Of a stretch of 64,000 nucleotides of DNA, positions 19,042-28,270 are shown in pieces. The translations under genes were made by a program, and so were the position numbers. Below the pieces are notes generated by a model. It was not told where the DNA came from. It saw nothing but the letters and a program-made list of their open reading frames with translations, and did not search any database. Source of the DNA: Aureispira sp. CCB-E (GTDB taxonomy: Bacteria > Bacteroidota > Bacteroidia > Chitinophagales > Saprospiraceae); contig NZ_CP133671.1 of assembly GCF_031326345.1 (NCBI RefSeq), positions 5,704,001 through 5,768,000 of the forward strand, read 5' to 3'. How positions within the stretch are numbered: position 1 is the first letter of the stretch; each line of letters begins with the position of its first letter.

Positions 19042-19640
19042 GTGATTATAAATAATACAAAAAACATACAGTAGTAAATATATTCATTTTTAGCTTAAAA
19101 AACAAAAATATGCACAATTTAAAACAAAAAGTTTTAAAAAATTCTATTTAAGTCTATCTGTACTGGCTAACAGCATGCTTGTTAAAAACACTACTGTGAT
19201 TCAACGTTTCTTCTATTTATTTATAGTGTCTAAAATAGCGATATTCTAATAAATATATGCATAAAGACCTTTATAAAAATAGATACTAAATCCTTTTCTT
19301 TTTTTTAAACGCAAACAATAAACAACCCTAAACCTCTATCTTTCAGCCATCTAATTACATCCACTTTAAATAAAACGGCTTAAAAGCCATTAGAAATATT
19401 AGACAAGTTATCAAATTATTTTTTTTAGATTTACCCAATTATTATAATCTGATTTAGACTCTGTATATTTGCCATCAAAATAGTTCAAAAGATTTTAGTT
19501 ATATAAAATCAACGGAGTAAGTAATCGTTCATAAAAATTTAATTATAAATATTTGGACATTCAGCAACTATCCTTCTAATAATCAATTGAACAACACACA
19601 CGTTCCTCCACAAAGTATTAAAAATTAAAGATTACTTCCA
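19042..19640. other. Gene-free AT-rich stretch with a joined repeat fragment
   Basis: I see no gene here. At 19509-19531 a family A right end (TCAACGGAGTA) runs directly into a family B left end (AAGTAATCGTTCA), as if two elements recombined. The rest is AT-rich leader for the T9SS cargo gene. Confidence 0.45.
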
Positions 19641-20639
19641 ATGCAATTTCGTTCAAAGTTAATGACAAGTTTTTTAAGTATTTTCTTTTTCTATTCTTTT
19701 GCTAATGCTCAATTTGCTCCTATTGCTGGACAGCCAGGAAGTACAGCAATCTACAAAGACTCTAGTATTTTGGTAGCTTGGGCGACCCAATGTGTGGTAG
19801 AACGGGGTTTGGTTGACATCAGCCAACCCAGTTTAGGTACGGCATCAGCAGGAAGCGTTGCGGGTACTTTGGGAATGGCTGGAGATGGTTTTACCTTGAG
19901 TCTTGGTGATGGTGGACAGGCCACCCTTACCTTTGAGCATCCGATTCAAAATGGACCAGGTGCTGATTTTGTAGTCTTCGAAAATGCTTTTAATGCTACG
20001 TTTTTAGAATTGGCATTTGTAGAAGTAAGTTCTGATGGGCAGAACTTTGTTCGCTTCCCTGCGATTTCCAATACAGACACGAGCGTTCAAGTTGGGGGAT
20101 TTGGCAATTTGGATGCTACTCGTCTGTATAACTTTGCGGGTAAGTATCGTGCCAATTATGGTACTCCTTTTGATTTGCAAGAATTGGCAGCAGACTCAGC
20201 TATACTCAACCTTAGTGCAATCAGTCATGTTCGCATTGTTGACGCTGTTGGCTGCATTCAAGATGCTTATGCGACTCGTGATAGCCGTGGAATCAAAGTC
20301 AATGACCCTTGGAGTACTCCTTTTCCTTCTAGTGGCTTTGACTTGGATGCAATAGGTGTTATTCATCAAAATACAACAATTGCTATTCAAAAAATTCCTA
20401 CTCCTATGGTTAGCATTTTTCCCAATCCTGTTCGCCAAGGAGCTCCTATTACCGTTGAAATTTCAACGCACAATACAGGTGATTACACTTTCTCTTTGTA
20501 CAATCTTCAAGGGCAATTAATTCTTGAACTACCTCCCAATACACAAAAAATCCCTACACAAAATCTATCCAAAGGTGCTTATCTACTCAAAATACAAACC
20601 GCCACTCAACACTTGACTAAACAACTAATTGTTTACTAA
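19641..20639 (+). CDS. T9SS-secreted cell-surface protein
   Basis: The 332-residue protein has a signal peptide ending SFANAQ. A beta-sandwich-like domain follows with GADFVVFENAF and LAFVEVSSDGQNFVRFP, a pattern I associate with a family of exported Bacteroidota and planctomycete cell-surface proteins. It ends with a type A T9SS sorting domain (about 255-332: VSIFPNPVRQG, YTFSLYNLQGQLILE, LSKGAYLLKIQT, TKQLIVY). The sorting domain sends it across the outer membrane through the type IX system, where it is attached or released. The ligand or substrate is unknown. No riboswitch was recognised in the long leader. Confidence 0.87.
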   Translation: MQFRSKLMTSFLSIFFFYSFANAQFAPIAGQPGSTAIYKDSSILVAWATQCVVERGLVDISQPSLGTASAGSVAGTLGMAGDGFTLSLGDGGQATLTFEHPIQNGPGADFVVFENAFNATFLELAFVEVSSDGQNFVRFPAISNTDTSVQVGGFGNLDATRLYNFAGKYRANYGTPFDLQELAADSAILNLSAISHVRIVDAVGCIQDAYATRDSRGIKVNDPWSTPFPSSGFDLDAIGVIHQNTTIAIQKIPTPMVSIFPNPVRQGAPITVEISTHNTGDYTFSLYNLQGQLILELPPNTQKIPTQNLSKGAYLLKIQTATQHLTKQLIVY

Positions 20640-20751
20640 AAAGGAAAAATTCAACCACTAAAGGATATAATTCTATTCTATGTCTTAATCCTCCTATTGG
20701 CAAACCAATCATGATATTTGAATTGGAGATGTTAAATCTTTTTTAGAGTTA

Positions 20752-21009
20752 ATACTCTATTGATTAGCTTCGCTGCTACTGCGTGGTGCTTCGTGAGCGC
20801 TGCGCTTTTAGTTAGCTTTGTTACTCCCTATGGTCGTGAGTTCGCTATGCTCGGTTCGCTCATGACCTTGGGCTTTTATGCTACTAGCACAAGCCTACTC
20901 GGCAAGCTTAGTTTTTTAGTTTTTTACAGGAGTGCTTTCCCATAAACTAACAGAATTTAGCTTTCAGCAAGCTTTGTTTACTACTACTATGTGGTTTCAA
21001 CGAAGTAAT
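20752..21009. repeat. Family A element (A3), diverged
   Basis: The left end is ACTCTATTGATTAG and the right end TCAACGAAGTAATG, an imperfect pair. The interior has the modules CTTCGCTGCTACTGCGTGGT and ACTCCCTATGGTCGTGAG shared with other copies. It lies between the T9SS gene and the arsR promoter. Confidence 0.65.
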
Positions 21010-21035
21010 GTAAAATAAAAAGTTCATTTCATTTT

Positions 21036-21069
21036 TTTGTTACAAAAGTTAATCGTAATATTGCAATAT
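21036..21069 (+). promoter_or_regulatory. arsR promoter with probable ArsR operator
   Basis: TTTG (21036-21039) and TAATATTG (21056-21063) fit the Bacteroidota -33/-7 pattern with 16 bp between. The -7 box lies within the perfect 12-bp palindrome ATATTGCAATAT (21058-21069), 20 bp before the arsR start. A repressor bound there would block transcription, as expected for autoregulation by ArsR. Confidence 0.55.
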
Positions 21070-21089
21070 ACAAATTAATAAAATTAATT

Positions 21090-21440
21090 ATGGGAATATC
21101 CAAAACAGACATTTTTACCAACGAACAAAACTCGATGGCACAAATAGCAAAAGCTCTAGGACATCCTGCTCGGATCGCTATTGTTGAATTTTTATTGCAA
21201 CAAAAATCCTGTATTTGTAAAGACATTGTAGAAGAAATTCCCTTAGCCCAGCCGACTATTTCTCAACATTTGAGAGAGTTAAAAAAAGTAGGATTAATCA
21301 AGGGGAACATTGAGGGAAATAGTGTTTGCTATTGTCTTAATCCAGAACCTTTTAAACTACTAGCCAATTATTATCAACATATACTTTATTCTATTCAACC
21401 AATGGACGACAATTGTTGTTCTGAAAAAGAAAAATCATGA
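21090..21440 (+). CDS. arsR: ArsR-family arsenite-responsive repressor
   Basis: This 116-residue winged-helix protein has the ArsR layout: KALGHPARIAIVEFL (helix 2-3), then C41-I-C43 in the position of the ELCVCDL metal-binding motif. The recognition helix is AQPTISQHLRELKKVGLI and the wing is GNIEGNSVCYCLN. Two further Cys (NCC) lie near the C-terminus. The paired Cys fit sensing of As(III) or Sb(III). Its stop overlaps the next start as ATGA, so the two genes are translationally coupled. The adjacent arsenate reductase and aquaporin support a role in arsenic response. Confidence 0.9.
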   Translation: MGISKTDIFTNEQNSMAQIAKALGHPARIAIVEFLLQQKSCICKDIVEEIPLAQPTISQHLRELKKVGLIKGNIEGNSVCYCLNPEPFKLLANYYQHILYSIQPMDDNCCSEKEKS

Positions 21441-21907
21441 AATTATCCACCTTAAAAAAGCATATTGCTAACATTGACCGCATTCATTTTCAGCTACCTG
21501 ATGGCAGCTCAGTTCCTAGCCATTATCATGTGACAGAAGTAGGAATGATTCAAAAAAACTTTATAGATTGCGGCGGTACATTAAGAGAAGAAAAAGTAAT
21601 TAATTTTCAGTTGTGGTATTCTGATGATGTTGACCACAGTCTTCAGCCTCAAAAATTACTCGACATCATCAAATTATCTGAAGAAAAACTAAGCTTAGAA
21701 GATTTAGAAATAGAGGTAGAATACCAAGCTGGAACGATTGGCAAATATGGCTTGTCCTTTGATGGCAAACATTTTTTGCTCATCAATAAAATGACCAACT
21801 GCCTCGCTCCTGACAAATGTATTCCCCAACTAGGCAAACAGAAATTAAATCTCAACGATTTGATTGCCAACCAAAATGCTTGTTCGCCAGACAGTGGTTG
21901 TTGTTAA
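21437..21907 (+). CDS. DUF6428 family protein of the ars operon
   Basis: The 156-residue protein starts MKLSTLKKHIANIDRIHFQLPDG and contains VPSHYHVTEVGMIQKNFIDCGG and IEVEYQAGTIGKYGL. It ends with SPDSGCC. This matches the DUF6428 family, often found next to ArsR regulators in Bacteroidota. The conserved His pair (HYH) and Cys (DCGG, DKCIP, terminal CC) hint at metal or metalloid binding, which is inference. It overlaps arsR by 4 bp and is certainly co-transcribed with it. No enzymatic role is known to me. Confidence 0.8.
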   Translation: MKLSTLKKHIANIDRIHFQLPDGSSVPSHYHVTEVGMIQKNFIDCGGTLREEKVINFQLWYSDDVDHSLQPQKLLDIIKLSEEKLSLEDLEIEVEYQAGTIGKYGLSFDGKHFLLINKMTNCLAPDKCIPQLGKQKLNLNDLIANQNACSPDSGCC

Positions 21908-22110
21908 TTTATTACTACTATTCCCCCCTCTGACTGGTCACAATATACTAAAACCATATCAGCGAAACCGCAGTCTACAAACGCACGCAGACCAACAACC
22001 AAGAGGAACGAACGAAACTAACTCGATTGCTTCTTTAGAGTAGATTTCTATTTTTTAAGGGAGCAGACAGAAGGCGTTGATAAAAAGGTTTTTTATTTTT
22101 TTAACATCAA

Positions 22111-22390
22111 TAATTATCGTATATATTTGTACAATAGTTCGTTGAAACCACGCAGTAGCAGCGAAGCTAAACTTTATTAGTTTGATAATCAGCAAATTGC
22201 GCCTTTGCTGCGTTTTGTGTTAAAATTTTGATTATCAAACTAATATAAATGTGCTTTTTTATCTTTTTGGTAACTAAGCTTGCGATCTCACGAGCGCAGC
22301 GAGCTAAAAAAGTAAAAAACTAAGCGATAGCGATCTCACGACCGCAGGGAGCTAATCAACGAACTACTATTTGTATATATACGATAATTA
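22111..22390. repeat. Family A element (A4) enclosed by a further 15-bp inverted repeat
   Basis: The element proper (22134-22370) has ATAGTTCGTTGA and TCAACGAACTACTAT ends and the inner arms ATTAGTTTGATAATCA / TGATTATCAAACTAAT. Outside it, TAATTATCGTATATA (22111-22125) is the exact inverse of 22376-22390, so the palindrome extends into flanking DNA. It splits the ars operon between the DUF6428 and arsenate reductase genes and ends about 20 bp before the latter's start. Confidence 0.8.
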
Positions 22391-22410
22391 TTATTCATCC
22401 ATTGTTATAC

Positions 22411-23040
22411 ATGACCCAATTATATTCTTCTATCTACCAATATTGCCAAGAATTAGAACAAAGTTTTGGACAAATTATTAACCATAGGCAGCAACAATTA
22501 TTGCGCTTAAGCACTTTTTTGAAAGAAAAGATACATGCTTCCCAAACACCTGATATTATCGCTATCTGTACGCACAACTCGCGACGCAGTCACTTAGCAC
22601 AGATTTGGTTGGCCATCGCTGCCGATTACTATCAAACACCTTCAATTCGAACGTTTTCTGGTGGCACCGAAGCTACTGCTTTTAATCATAGAACAGTTGC
22701 AGCATTACAACAAATTGGATTAAAAATTACAACAGACAATACAAATCTACTCAACCCTGTTTACCAAGTTCGCTGGAACGACAGCATGCCCCCATATTTA
22801 GCTTTCTCTAAACAATATGAAGCCCCACCCAATCCCCGCAAAGACTTTGCAGCGCTTGTTGTTTGTAGTCATGCAGATATTCATTGCCCGATTGTATTCG
22901 GCAGCGCTTTAAAAATAGCACTTCCTTATGCTGATCCTAAAGCATTTGATGGTACAGACTTAGAAGCGGTAGAGTATTTAAAAACTTGTCGGCTAATTGC
23001 CTTAGAAATGCTTTTTGTTCTAAAACAGATTACCTTATGA
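22411..23040 (+). CDS. Arsenate reductase of the low-molecular-weight phosphatase type
   Basis: I choose ATG 22411 (MTQLYSS), giving 209 residues; an upstream TTG at 22402 is less likely. The phosphatase loop CTHNSRRS (C53-S60) fits C-x5-R-S, and the later DPKAFDGT supplies a likely general-acid Asp. The extra Cys in VVCSHADIHCP may form the disulfide relay used when such proteins reduce arsenate to arsenite. The N-terminal 45 residues are a helical extension absent from the smallest family members. It overlaps the aquaporin gene as ATGA. A pure tyrosine-phosphatase role is possible, but the operon argues for arsenic. Confidence 0.85.
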   Translation: MTQLYSSIYQYCQELEQSFGQIINHRQQQLLRLSTFLKEKIHASQTPDIIAICTHNSRRSHLAQIWLAIAADYYQTPSIRTFSGGTEATAFNHRTVAALQQIGLKITTDNTNLLNPVYQVRWNDSMPPYLAFSKQYEAPPNPRKDFAALVVCSHADIHCPIVFGSALKIALPYADPKAFDGTDLEAVEYLKTCRLIALEMLFVLKQITL

Positions 23041-23699
23041 GAGCTTATCTAGCTGAATGTATCGGTACTTACGCTTTAGTTTTTTGTGGAACTGGTGCAA
23101 TTATTATTAACGATATCAGCAATGGTACAATTGGACATCAAGGCATTGCTATCACTTTTGGAGCTATTGTTATGGTAATGATTTATGCCTTAGCCCCTAT
23201 TTCGGGAGCTCATATTAACCCTGCTGTTTCTATATCCTTTACATTTACTAAGCACCTAAACTTTAAGAATTTAGCTTCTTATTGTATCGCCCAAATAACA
23301 GGCGCATTATTGGCTAGTCTCAGTCTAGCATTTTTATTCCCTACACACCAAACGCTTGGAACCACTCTTCCGTACGAATCTTGGCAACAGTCCTTTTTGC
23401 TTGAAATAATCTTAACTTATTTTTTAATGCTAGTGATTCTAATGGTTGGTCAAAATAGACATACTCAACCATTTACAGGGGTTGCTGTTGGAGCTACGGT
23501 TCTCTTAGAAGCAATGTTTGCAGGTCCAATAACAGGTGCTTCTATGAACCCTGCTCGCTCTATCGGCCCTGCATTAGTTTCTGGTCAACTGCATGCGCTT
23601 TGGGTCTACATCATTGCGCCTATTTTAGGTGCCTTATTAGCTGCTGTAACTTGGCAATTATTGACAGAAAAATCAAGCAGAAAAAACATCACTATTTAG
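23037..23699 (+). CDS. Aquaporin/MIP channel, probable arsenite exit channel
   Basis: I choose ATG 23037 (MRAYLAECIGTY), which overlaps the stop of the reductase gene by 4 bp and gives 220 residues. It has six hydrophobic segments and two pore motifs, NPA at 61-63 (GAHINPAVS) and 171-173 (GASMNPARS). The Arg after the second NPA is the selectivity-filter Arg. In this operon the channel sits where an ArsB or Acr3 pump would normally lie, as in the aqpS-arsC arrangement known from Sinorhizobium. The model is that arsenate is reduced inside and arsenite leaves down its gradient through the channel. Confidence 0.88.
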   Translation: MRAYLAECIGTYALVFCGTGAIIINDISNGTIGHQGIAITFGAIVMVMIYALAPISGAHINPAVSISFTFTKHLNFKNLASYCIAQITGALLASLSLAFLFPTHQTLGTTLPYESWQQSFLLEIILTYFLMLVILMVGQNRHTQPFTGVAVGATVLLEAMFAGPITGASMNPARSIGPALVSGQLHALWVYIIAPILGALLAAVTWQLLTEKSSRKNITI

Positions 23700-23949
23700 A
23701 TGACACCATTTATTGGTCTTGTTTTTCGAACTCTATTTTATTTCTTTACAACACAACACAATCTACACCTTTAAAGGTCGTATAAAATAAATCACAAACA
23801 CCTACAAATCAATTAAAAATAAAATTTCAAAGCCATTTGAAAATCCATAAAAAAAACTTTTTTAGACTTGAATAGGTTTCTACGATAGAATAATTTCGTG
23901 TTCAGATTTTTAAAATTATTATCAAAAAAGAAAGCAAATAATTTAAACA

Positions 23950-25236
23950 ATGAACACATTCAAACTGATAACAACATTAGCACTACTTACACTATGTTCC
24001 TATAGTTTTGGACAATTTGGAGGGTTAATAAAAAAGCCTAAAAAACCCAATATTACTACTACAAAAAATAAATCGAGTAAAAAAACGACAACATCTAACT
24101 CTTCTCAAAGCTCTCCTGTCGAAAGTAATAGAAATAAGGATGGAACACCTAAATACAATCCTGACGATGCCACCTATAAAGCTTATTCAAAGGCTAGAGA
24201 GAATATAAAATTTGCCAAAAGCATTATGGAGGGTATCGAATGGAAGCAAAATAGAGAGAAAGCTCAAAAAGATGCTGCTAAATATTTGGCAAAAGCAAAA
24301 GAAGGATTAGATATTTTAAATCAACAACCTTCTGAACAAAATCAAAATTACCTCAAGGAATTTAACGAAACATATACGACTCTAAACACTACTTGTTCTA
24401 GTGAGACAGCTGCATTTAACAAGAGAGAAACTTTTGAAAAAAACATAAAAAGTTATGAGAGCTGGATTCGATACGGAAATAAATCCGAAGATGCTGGGAT
24501 AGATTTTTCTTATCAAGGCTTTTACAAAGAAATCGAAAATTACAAAAAAGAACTGCCTGAAGCATTTGACAAAAGCTCCAATGTGCAAGCAATTTTCAAA
24601 AATTTAGATGATTATTTTAAAAATAGGGTCTATAAAGAAGTAACCAAAGCCGAAGAAGAAGCCGATATTATCATCGAAGCAATGTATAAAAAGCAGCTTT
24701 GGGAAGGACATGAGAACTATAAAATAGAAGCCGCTTCTTATCTCAAACGTCTCAATCAAATTTTGACTCGCATCCCATCCAAAGACAAACTACAAGATGA
24801 AACAACTGCAATTGCTTTAAGAAACAAAATAACTAAAGAAACCAGCATGTTGAAAGAATTTATTGATAGTGGACAATTGGAGGCAGCCATTAAACAACGC
24901 CAACAAGAGCGAATAGATGCCGTCCGCCTAAATCCTAAAGGCATGAGCAATAGTACTTACGAAAAAATGGCTTTAGATCGTACGTTCAGCGATGGAAAAC
25001 AAATCTTAAGAGCGGTTATAGTCTCTTCTGACTGGCAAGTTGTTAAAAATGCTTTGGATTTGCCCAAACACAAATCATTATGGTATAGCATTGCTGTAAA
25101 AGATAAGGATGGTGTTTGTTACAAAGCAAGTGGAGAACTAAGAAAAGATTATGAAGGAGGTGGGAAATATGGTGCTCCCAAATTTTTATTTTCAGAAATT
25201 GATACAGAAATGAACTGCAAAAACATTCACAAATAA
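23950..25236 (+). CDS. Hypothetical secreted helical protein
   Basis: The 428-residue protein has a signal peptide (MNTFKLITTLALLTLCSYSFGQ). A Lys/Ser/Thr-rich linker (about 30-60) leads to a long helical, charged region with several short amphipathic helices (AKYLAKAKEGLDILNQ, AAIKQRQQERIDAVRLNP). The C-terminal 90 residues look beta-rich with SDWQVVKNALDLPKHKSLWYSIAVKDKDGVCYKASGEL split across strands, and two Cys that could pair. I do not recognise the family. The gene stands alone and is followed by a strong hairpin terminator. It is probably periplasmic or surface-exposed. Confidence 0.75.
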   Translation: MNTFKLITTLALLTLCSYSFGQFGGLIKKPKKPNITTTKNKSSKKTTTSNSSQSSPVESNRNKDGTPKYNPDDATYKAYSKARENIKFAKSIMEGIEWKQNREKAQKDAAKYLAKAKEGLDILNQQPSEQNQNYLKEFNETYTTLNTTCSSETAAFNKRETFEKNIKSYESWIRYGNKSEDAGIDFSYQGFYKEIENYKKELPEAFDKSSNVQAIFKNLDDYFKNRVYKEVTKAEEEADIIIEAMYKKQLWEGHENYKIEAASYLKRLNQILTRIPSKDKLQDETTAIALRNKITKETSMLKEFIDSGQLEAAIKQRQQERIDAVRLNPKGMSNSTYEKMALDRTFSDGKQILRAVIVSSDWQVVKNALDLPKHKSLWYSIAVKDKDGVCYKASGELRKDYEGGGKYGAPKFLFSEIDTEMNCKNIHK

Positions 25237-25251
25237 TCAATCACCCAACTA

Positions 25252-25292
25252 AGCAGCTGCAATTTTTTTTCACTTACGCAGCTGCTATTTTT
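25252..25292 (+). terminator. Rho-independent terminator
   Basis: AGCAGCTGC (25252-25260) pairs perfectly with GCAGCTGCT (25278-25286), followed by ATTTTTGCTTTT. It lies between convergent genes. Confidence 0.8.
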
Positions 25293-25296
25293 GCTT

Positions 25297-26829
25297 TTAT
25301 GCCATTTCTCGAAATTCTTCATCCCATTCTTCTCCATCTACCCCCCAATAACACAACTTTTTAAATTCTTTTTTATCAATTTGCCAATCCAACCATCCTA
25401 AAAAATTGAAATACAGTAAGAATTCTCTTTGCAAAGAAGAATGTTCCCTTAAAAAAGAGAGCAACTTAGCCCTAAAACGAATCAATTCCCCTATATGCTC
25501 TTGTTGTGGTAATGAGATTAACTTATTGATCAGCGAAATAAACTTTTTATCAAAATCAAAAAGAACATCTTTCTTCTTAAAATTTCGTCGAACATTATTC
25601 AGGTAAGATCCTAATAGGATATATTCTTCTTGTTCGTATAGAATTATAATTCTAAGCAGCGAACTATAATTGGTTGGTTTCGTAGCCTGTTTATCATTCA
25701 GTATTTCATCTATTACTTTTAAGGCTACGTCGTAATCCTTATTACTATAATGTGATAGTGCAAATTGGTAATGCAGGAAGGTCGAAATCGTTTGATTAGG
25801 ATAGGTAGAACTAGGAGGCAAACTTTTTATGTATTCCTGACTTTCTTTAAACAGCCCTGTTGATAAATAGCCCTTTAATTGTGTCGAAGCAATGCTTAAT
25901 CGAACATAAAATGTAATGTATTTTTGATTTTCAGGGCTAATATTATTATAATCTTCCAACAAAACAACTATTGTTTTCCAGTCTGTGGAATTAACAATAA
26001 CTCCTCCTAAAGCTGTAAAATGTATTCGTTTATATTCTTGAAAAAGTAGTGGAGGCAACTCCTTTGTAAAATCATAGAGGTACTGATGATACTTTGCTGC
26101 ACTTTTGGTATCTCTAGCAACTGCTGCCAAATAAGCCCGAAGTTGTAATGCTGCGACTTCGCCTGGAACACTTTGCTGCTGGTATGGTTTATAAACAGGA
26201 AGACAATCACTTATTTCTTGAACCAAAGTAGGCAGTTGTCTAGAAAACTTTAGTTTTGAAGAATAAATAATTCGCCCCAATTGTATTCTGCAATCAGCAT
26301 ACTCTTTTGTAATAGAAAATATATCTGCATATTTTTGCTCATATTTTTCTAAATCAGCTTGCTCAACATTGTCATAACGGAAACGTGTATTTTGAAGTTT
26401 AAACCACCATTCATAAATCAAGGGCAGGATCAAAATTCGTTGCTGCCTTTCTGCTATATATTGCAACTCTAGCAACTTTTCAAGTGCTGTATTTAACAAA
26501 TTTTTGCTAAACAAAATTTCCAACTCTATCAGGCCTTCCATCAGTTCTACATCTACATTCTTATAGGCTTGTTGATTTCTCAAACTTTTTAATATTTGCT
26601 GGTACAAATACGTTTGAATGCCACTCAACCCTTTTACCTGTTGAAACTTTTGCTTAAATTTTTTTCGATCTAAGGTTTCCTGTTTGTCCAAATAATCAAA
26701 CACTTTTAAGTAAGTACCACTGTCATTATCCAAACGATATTTCTTTGAAAACAACTTAAAAGATCGTTTTTCTTCCTTCTTCAAACTTCCAATTAATTCA
26801 TAGAGTTTGAAAATTGTAATTCTATTCAT
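25297..26829 (-). CDS. Hypothetical cytoplasmic helical protein
   Basis: The 510-residue protein starts MNRITIFKLYELIGSLKKEE, then KRSFKLFSKKYR, and continues as an all-helical, charged protein without a signal peptide. Helix pairs of roughly 35-40 residues (LEILFSKNLLNTALEKLLEL, LHYQFALSHYSNKDYDVALK) suggest a degenerate TPR-like solenoid. I recognise the start as similar to proteins that occur in several copies in Saprospiria-type genomes, but no function is known to me. It is a single-gene unit, transcribed towards the secreted protein gene at 23950. Confidence 0.75.
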   Translation of the reverse strand: MNRITIFKLYELIGSLKKEEKRSFKLFSKKYRLDNDSGTYLKVFDYLDKQETLDRKKFKQKFQQVKGLSGIQTYLYQQILKSLRNQQAYKNVDVELMEGLIELEILFSKNLLNTALEKLLELQYIAERQQRILILPLIYEWWFKLQNTRFRYDNVEQADLEKYEQKYADIFSITKEYADCRIQLGRIIYSSKLKFSRQLPTLVQEISDCLPVYKPYQQQSVPGEVAALQLRAYLAAVARDTKSAAKYHQYLYDFTKELPPLLFQEYKRIHFTALGGVIVNSTDWKTIVVLLEDYNNISPENQKYITFYVRLSIASTQLKGYLSTGLFKESQEYIKSLPPSSTYPNQTISTFLHYQFALSHYSNKDYDVALKVIDEILNDKQATKPTNYSSLLRIIILYEQEEYILLGSYLNNVRRNFKKKDVLFDFDKKFISLINKLISLPQQEHIGELIRFRAKLLSFLREHSSLQREFLLYFNFLGWLDWQIDKKEFKKLCYWGVDGEEWDEEFREMA

Positions 26830-26992
26830 AACAAAACCTATCTAGCAACAACTTACCTTCCCAACAATTGGTATGGACCTCATTCTTCTTTATTTTTTTG
26901 ACTATACAAAAGTAATAAATTAAAATAAGTTTATCATTGGAAATAAATCATTTACTTTTCAATTCAAATGAGCTAACCAAATAAAACGCCTC

Positions 26993-27054
26993 AAAATTTT
27001 TAAACTAAAAACAACTCAATGATTGCCGTTCAATTACCTTGAGGCATTTTTATC
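26993..27054 (-). terminator. Possible terminator and nearby repeat fragment
   Basis: GCCTCAA (26993) and TTGAGGC (about 27047) pair across a long loop, and on the minus strand the stem is followed by a T-rich tract. Just beyond, 27058-27112 contains CAGCAGCGAGCGCACGACC and AAGGGAGTAACAAAACTAAG, scraps of the family A interior modules. The gap 26830-27157 holds no gene. Confidence 0.4.
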
Positions 27055-27157
27055 CTTTACTTCGTGGGAACAGCAGCGAGCGCACGACCAAAGGGAGTAA
27101 CAAAACTAAGTACTAACTACCAATACCTTTTATTAAATGCTAATTAATAGATTACTT

Positions 27158-28270
27158 TTATTGCTTCACAATTTTTTGCATAGGATAACGTAGCATATTG
27201 CTAGTAACCTTTAACATGTAAACCCCAGCATCTAAGGCGCTCATATCTACTGTCTCTTGATGATATCCTTTAGAGATCGTTCTATGCTCTTTTTCTAATA
27301 ACTTGCGTCCTGTCATATCGTATATTTCAACAGTGATTGTAGCCATTTCTGACGCCAATAAGCTTACCGTAATTTGCTTGCTGGTTGGATTTGGGAAGAC
27401 TTGAATGCTTTCATTTTGATTCATCTGATAATCAATTGCCTTCATTTCAGAAACCATAGCATTTCCCTGATAGTCATATTCTCTAATTCTATAATAATTA
27501 ACACCAACAAAAGGATGTTTGTCTACAAATTGATAGGTAGTTAGATTCGTACTATTTCCTGCTGCTGCCACACGTCCTAATTCCGTCCATTCTAACCCAT
27601 CTAAACTATGTTCTACCAAAAAATAATCACTATCTTTTTCTTGCTCTGTTTGCCAATCCAACTCTACCACTTGATCGACTAGATTGGCATTAAATTCTTG
27701 CATTTGTATGGGCAATAATGTTGTAAAATCAAATGCATCTAAACGGTTCCAATGAGTCGCCCCTGCAATATTCCTCATTGTAATGTGCGTAGCATTATTC
27801 GGAGCGACAAAACTTACGGTATATTGTACCCACGTATTAGGCACCGTAATCCCTGTATATATTAACGTACCAAACGTATTGTTTGCCGTAGATGCTCCTA
27901 TTTCAACATTGCCTTGTGGTCTAAATTGAATATCAGAATAGGCATAAAACGTAAAGGTGTAAGCTGTTCCTGCTACCAAAGGCGTAGAGAGTGCCATGGC
28001 TAATTCATCGCTATTAGGAGCAGCAAGAGCAATACAATAAGTACCATCTGGTATCGTAGGCACATAACAGCCTGCCACCATAATATCGGTTTCATTTCCT
28101 GCTCCATAAGCATTAACATCGCTCATTAGTGCATTAAAAGCTGTGTTATTAAGATTATAATTACAGCCTGTTGAGGTTGTATTCTCAAAACTGCCATTCA
28201 AAAAGCTTTGCGCTTTTGACGACTGTACATACATTAGGAATAAAATTAGAATATAAAATTGGGATTGCAT
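27158..28270 (-). CDS. T9SS-secreted protein with carbohydrate-binding-like domain
   Basis: The 370-residue protein has a signal peptide ending SSKAQ. Its N-terminal region opens with SFLNGSFENT and continues with PDGTYCIALAAPNSDELAMAL and VAGTAYTFTFYAYSD. That order is typical of CBM-like jelly rolls in exported Bacteroidota proteins. A fibronectin-like segment (about 190-280, VVELDWQTEQEKDSDYFLVE) is followed by a type A T9SS sorting domain (VFPNPTSKQITV, VEIYDMTGRKLLE, LDAGVYMLKV, QKIVKQ). It should reach the cell surface through the type IX system. The bound ligand is unknown. Confidence 0.87.
   Translation of the reverse strand: MQSQFYILILFLMYVQSSKAQSFLNGSFENTTSTGCNYNLNNTAFNALMSDVNAYGAGNETDIMVAGCYVPTIPDGTYCIALAAPNSDELAMALSTPLVAGTAYTFTFYAYSDIQFRPQGNVEIGASTANNTFGTLIYTGITVPNTWVQYTVSFVAPNNATHITMRNIAGATHWNRLDAFDFTTLLPIQMQEFNANLVDQVVELDWQTEQEKDSDYFLVEHSLDGLEWTELGRVAAAGNSTNLTTYQFVDKHPFVGVNYYRIREYDYQGNAMVSEMKAIDYQMNQNESIQVFPNPTSKQITVSLLASEMATITVEIYDMTGRKLLEKEHRTISKGYHQETVDMSALDAGVYMLKVTSNMLRYPMQKIVKQ

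Noticed and set aside
19400-19640. Possible cobalamin riboswitch ahead of the T9SS cargo gene
   Set aside because: I looked for the conserved B12-box segment and stem order and did not find them.
20760-20945. 61-residue open frame
   Set aside because: It lies inside the family A element A3 and has no protein features.
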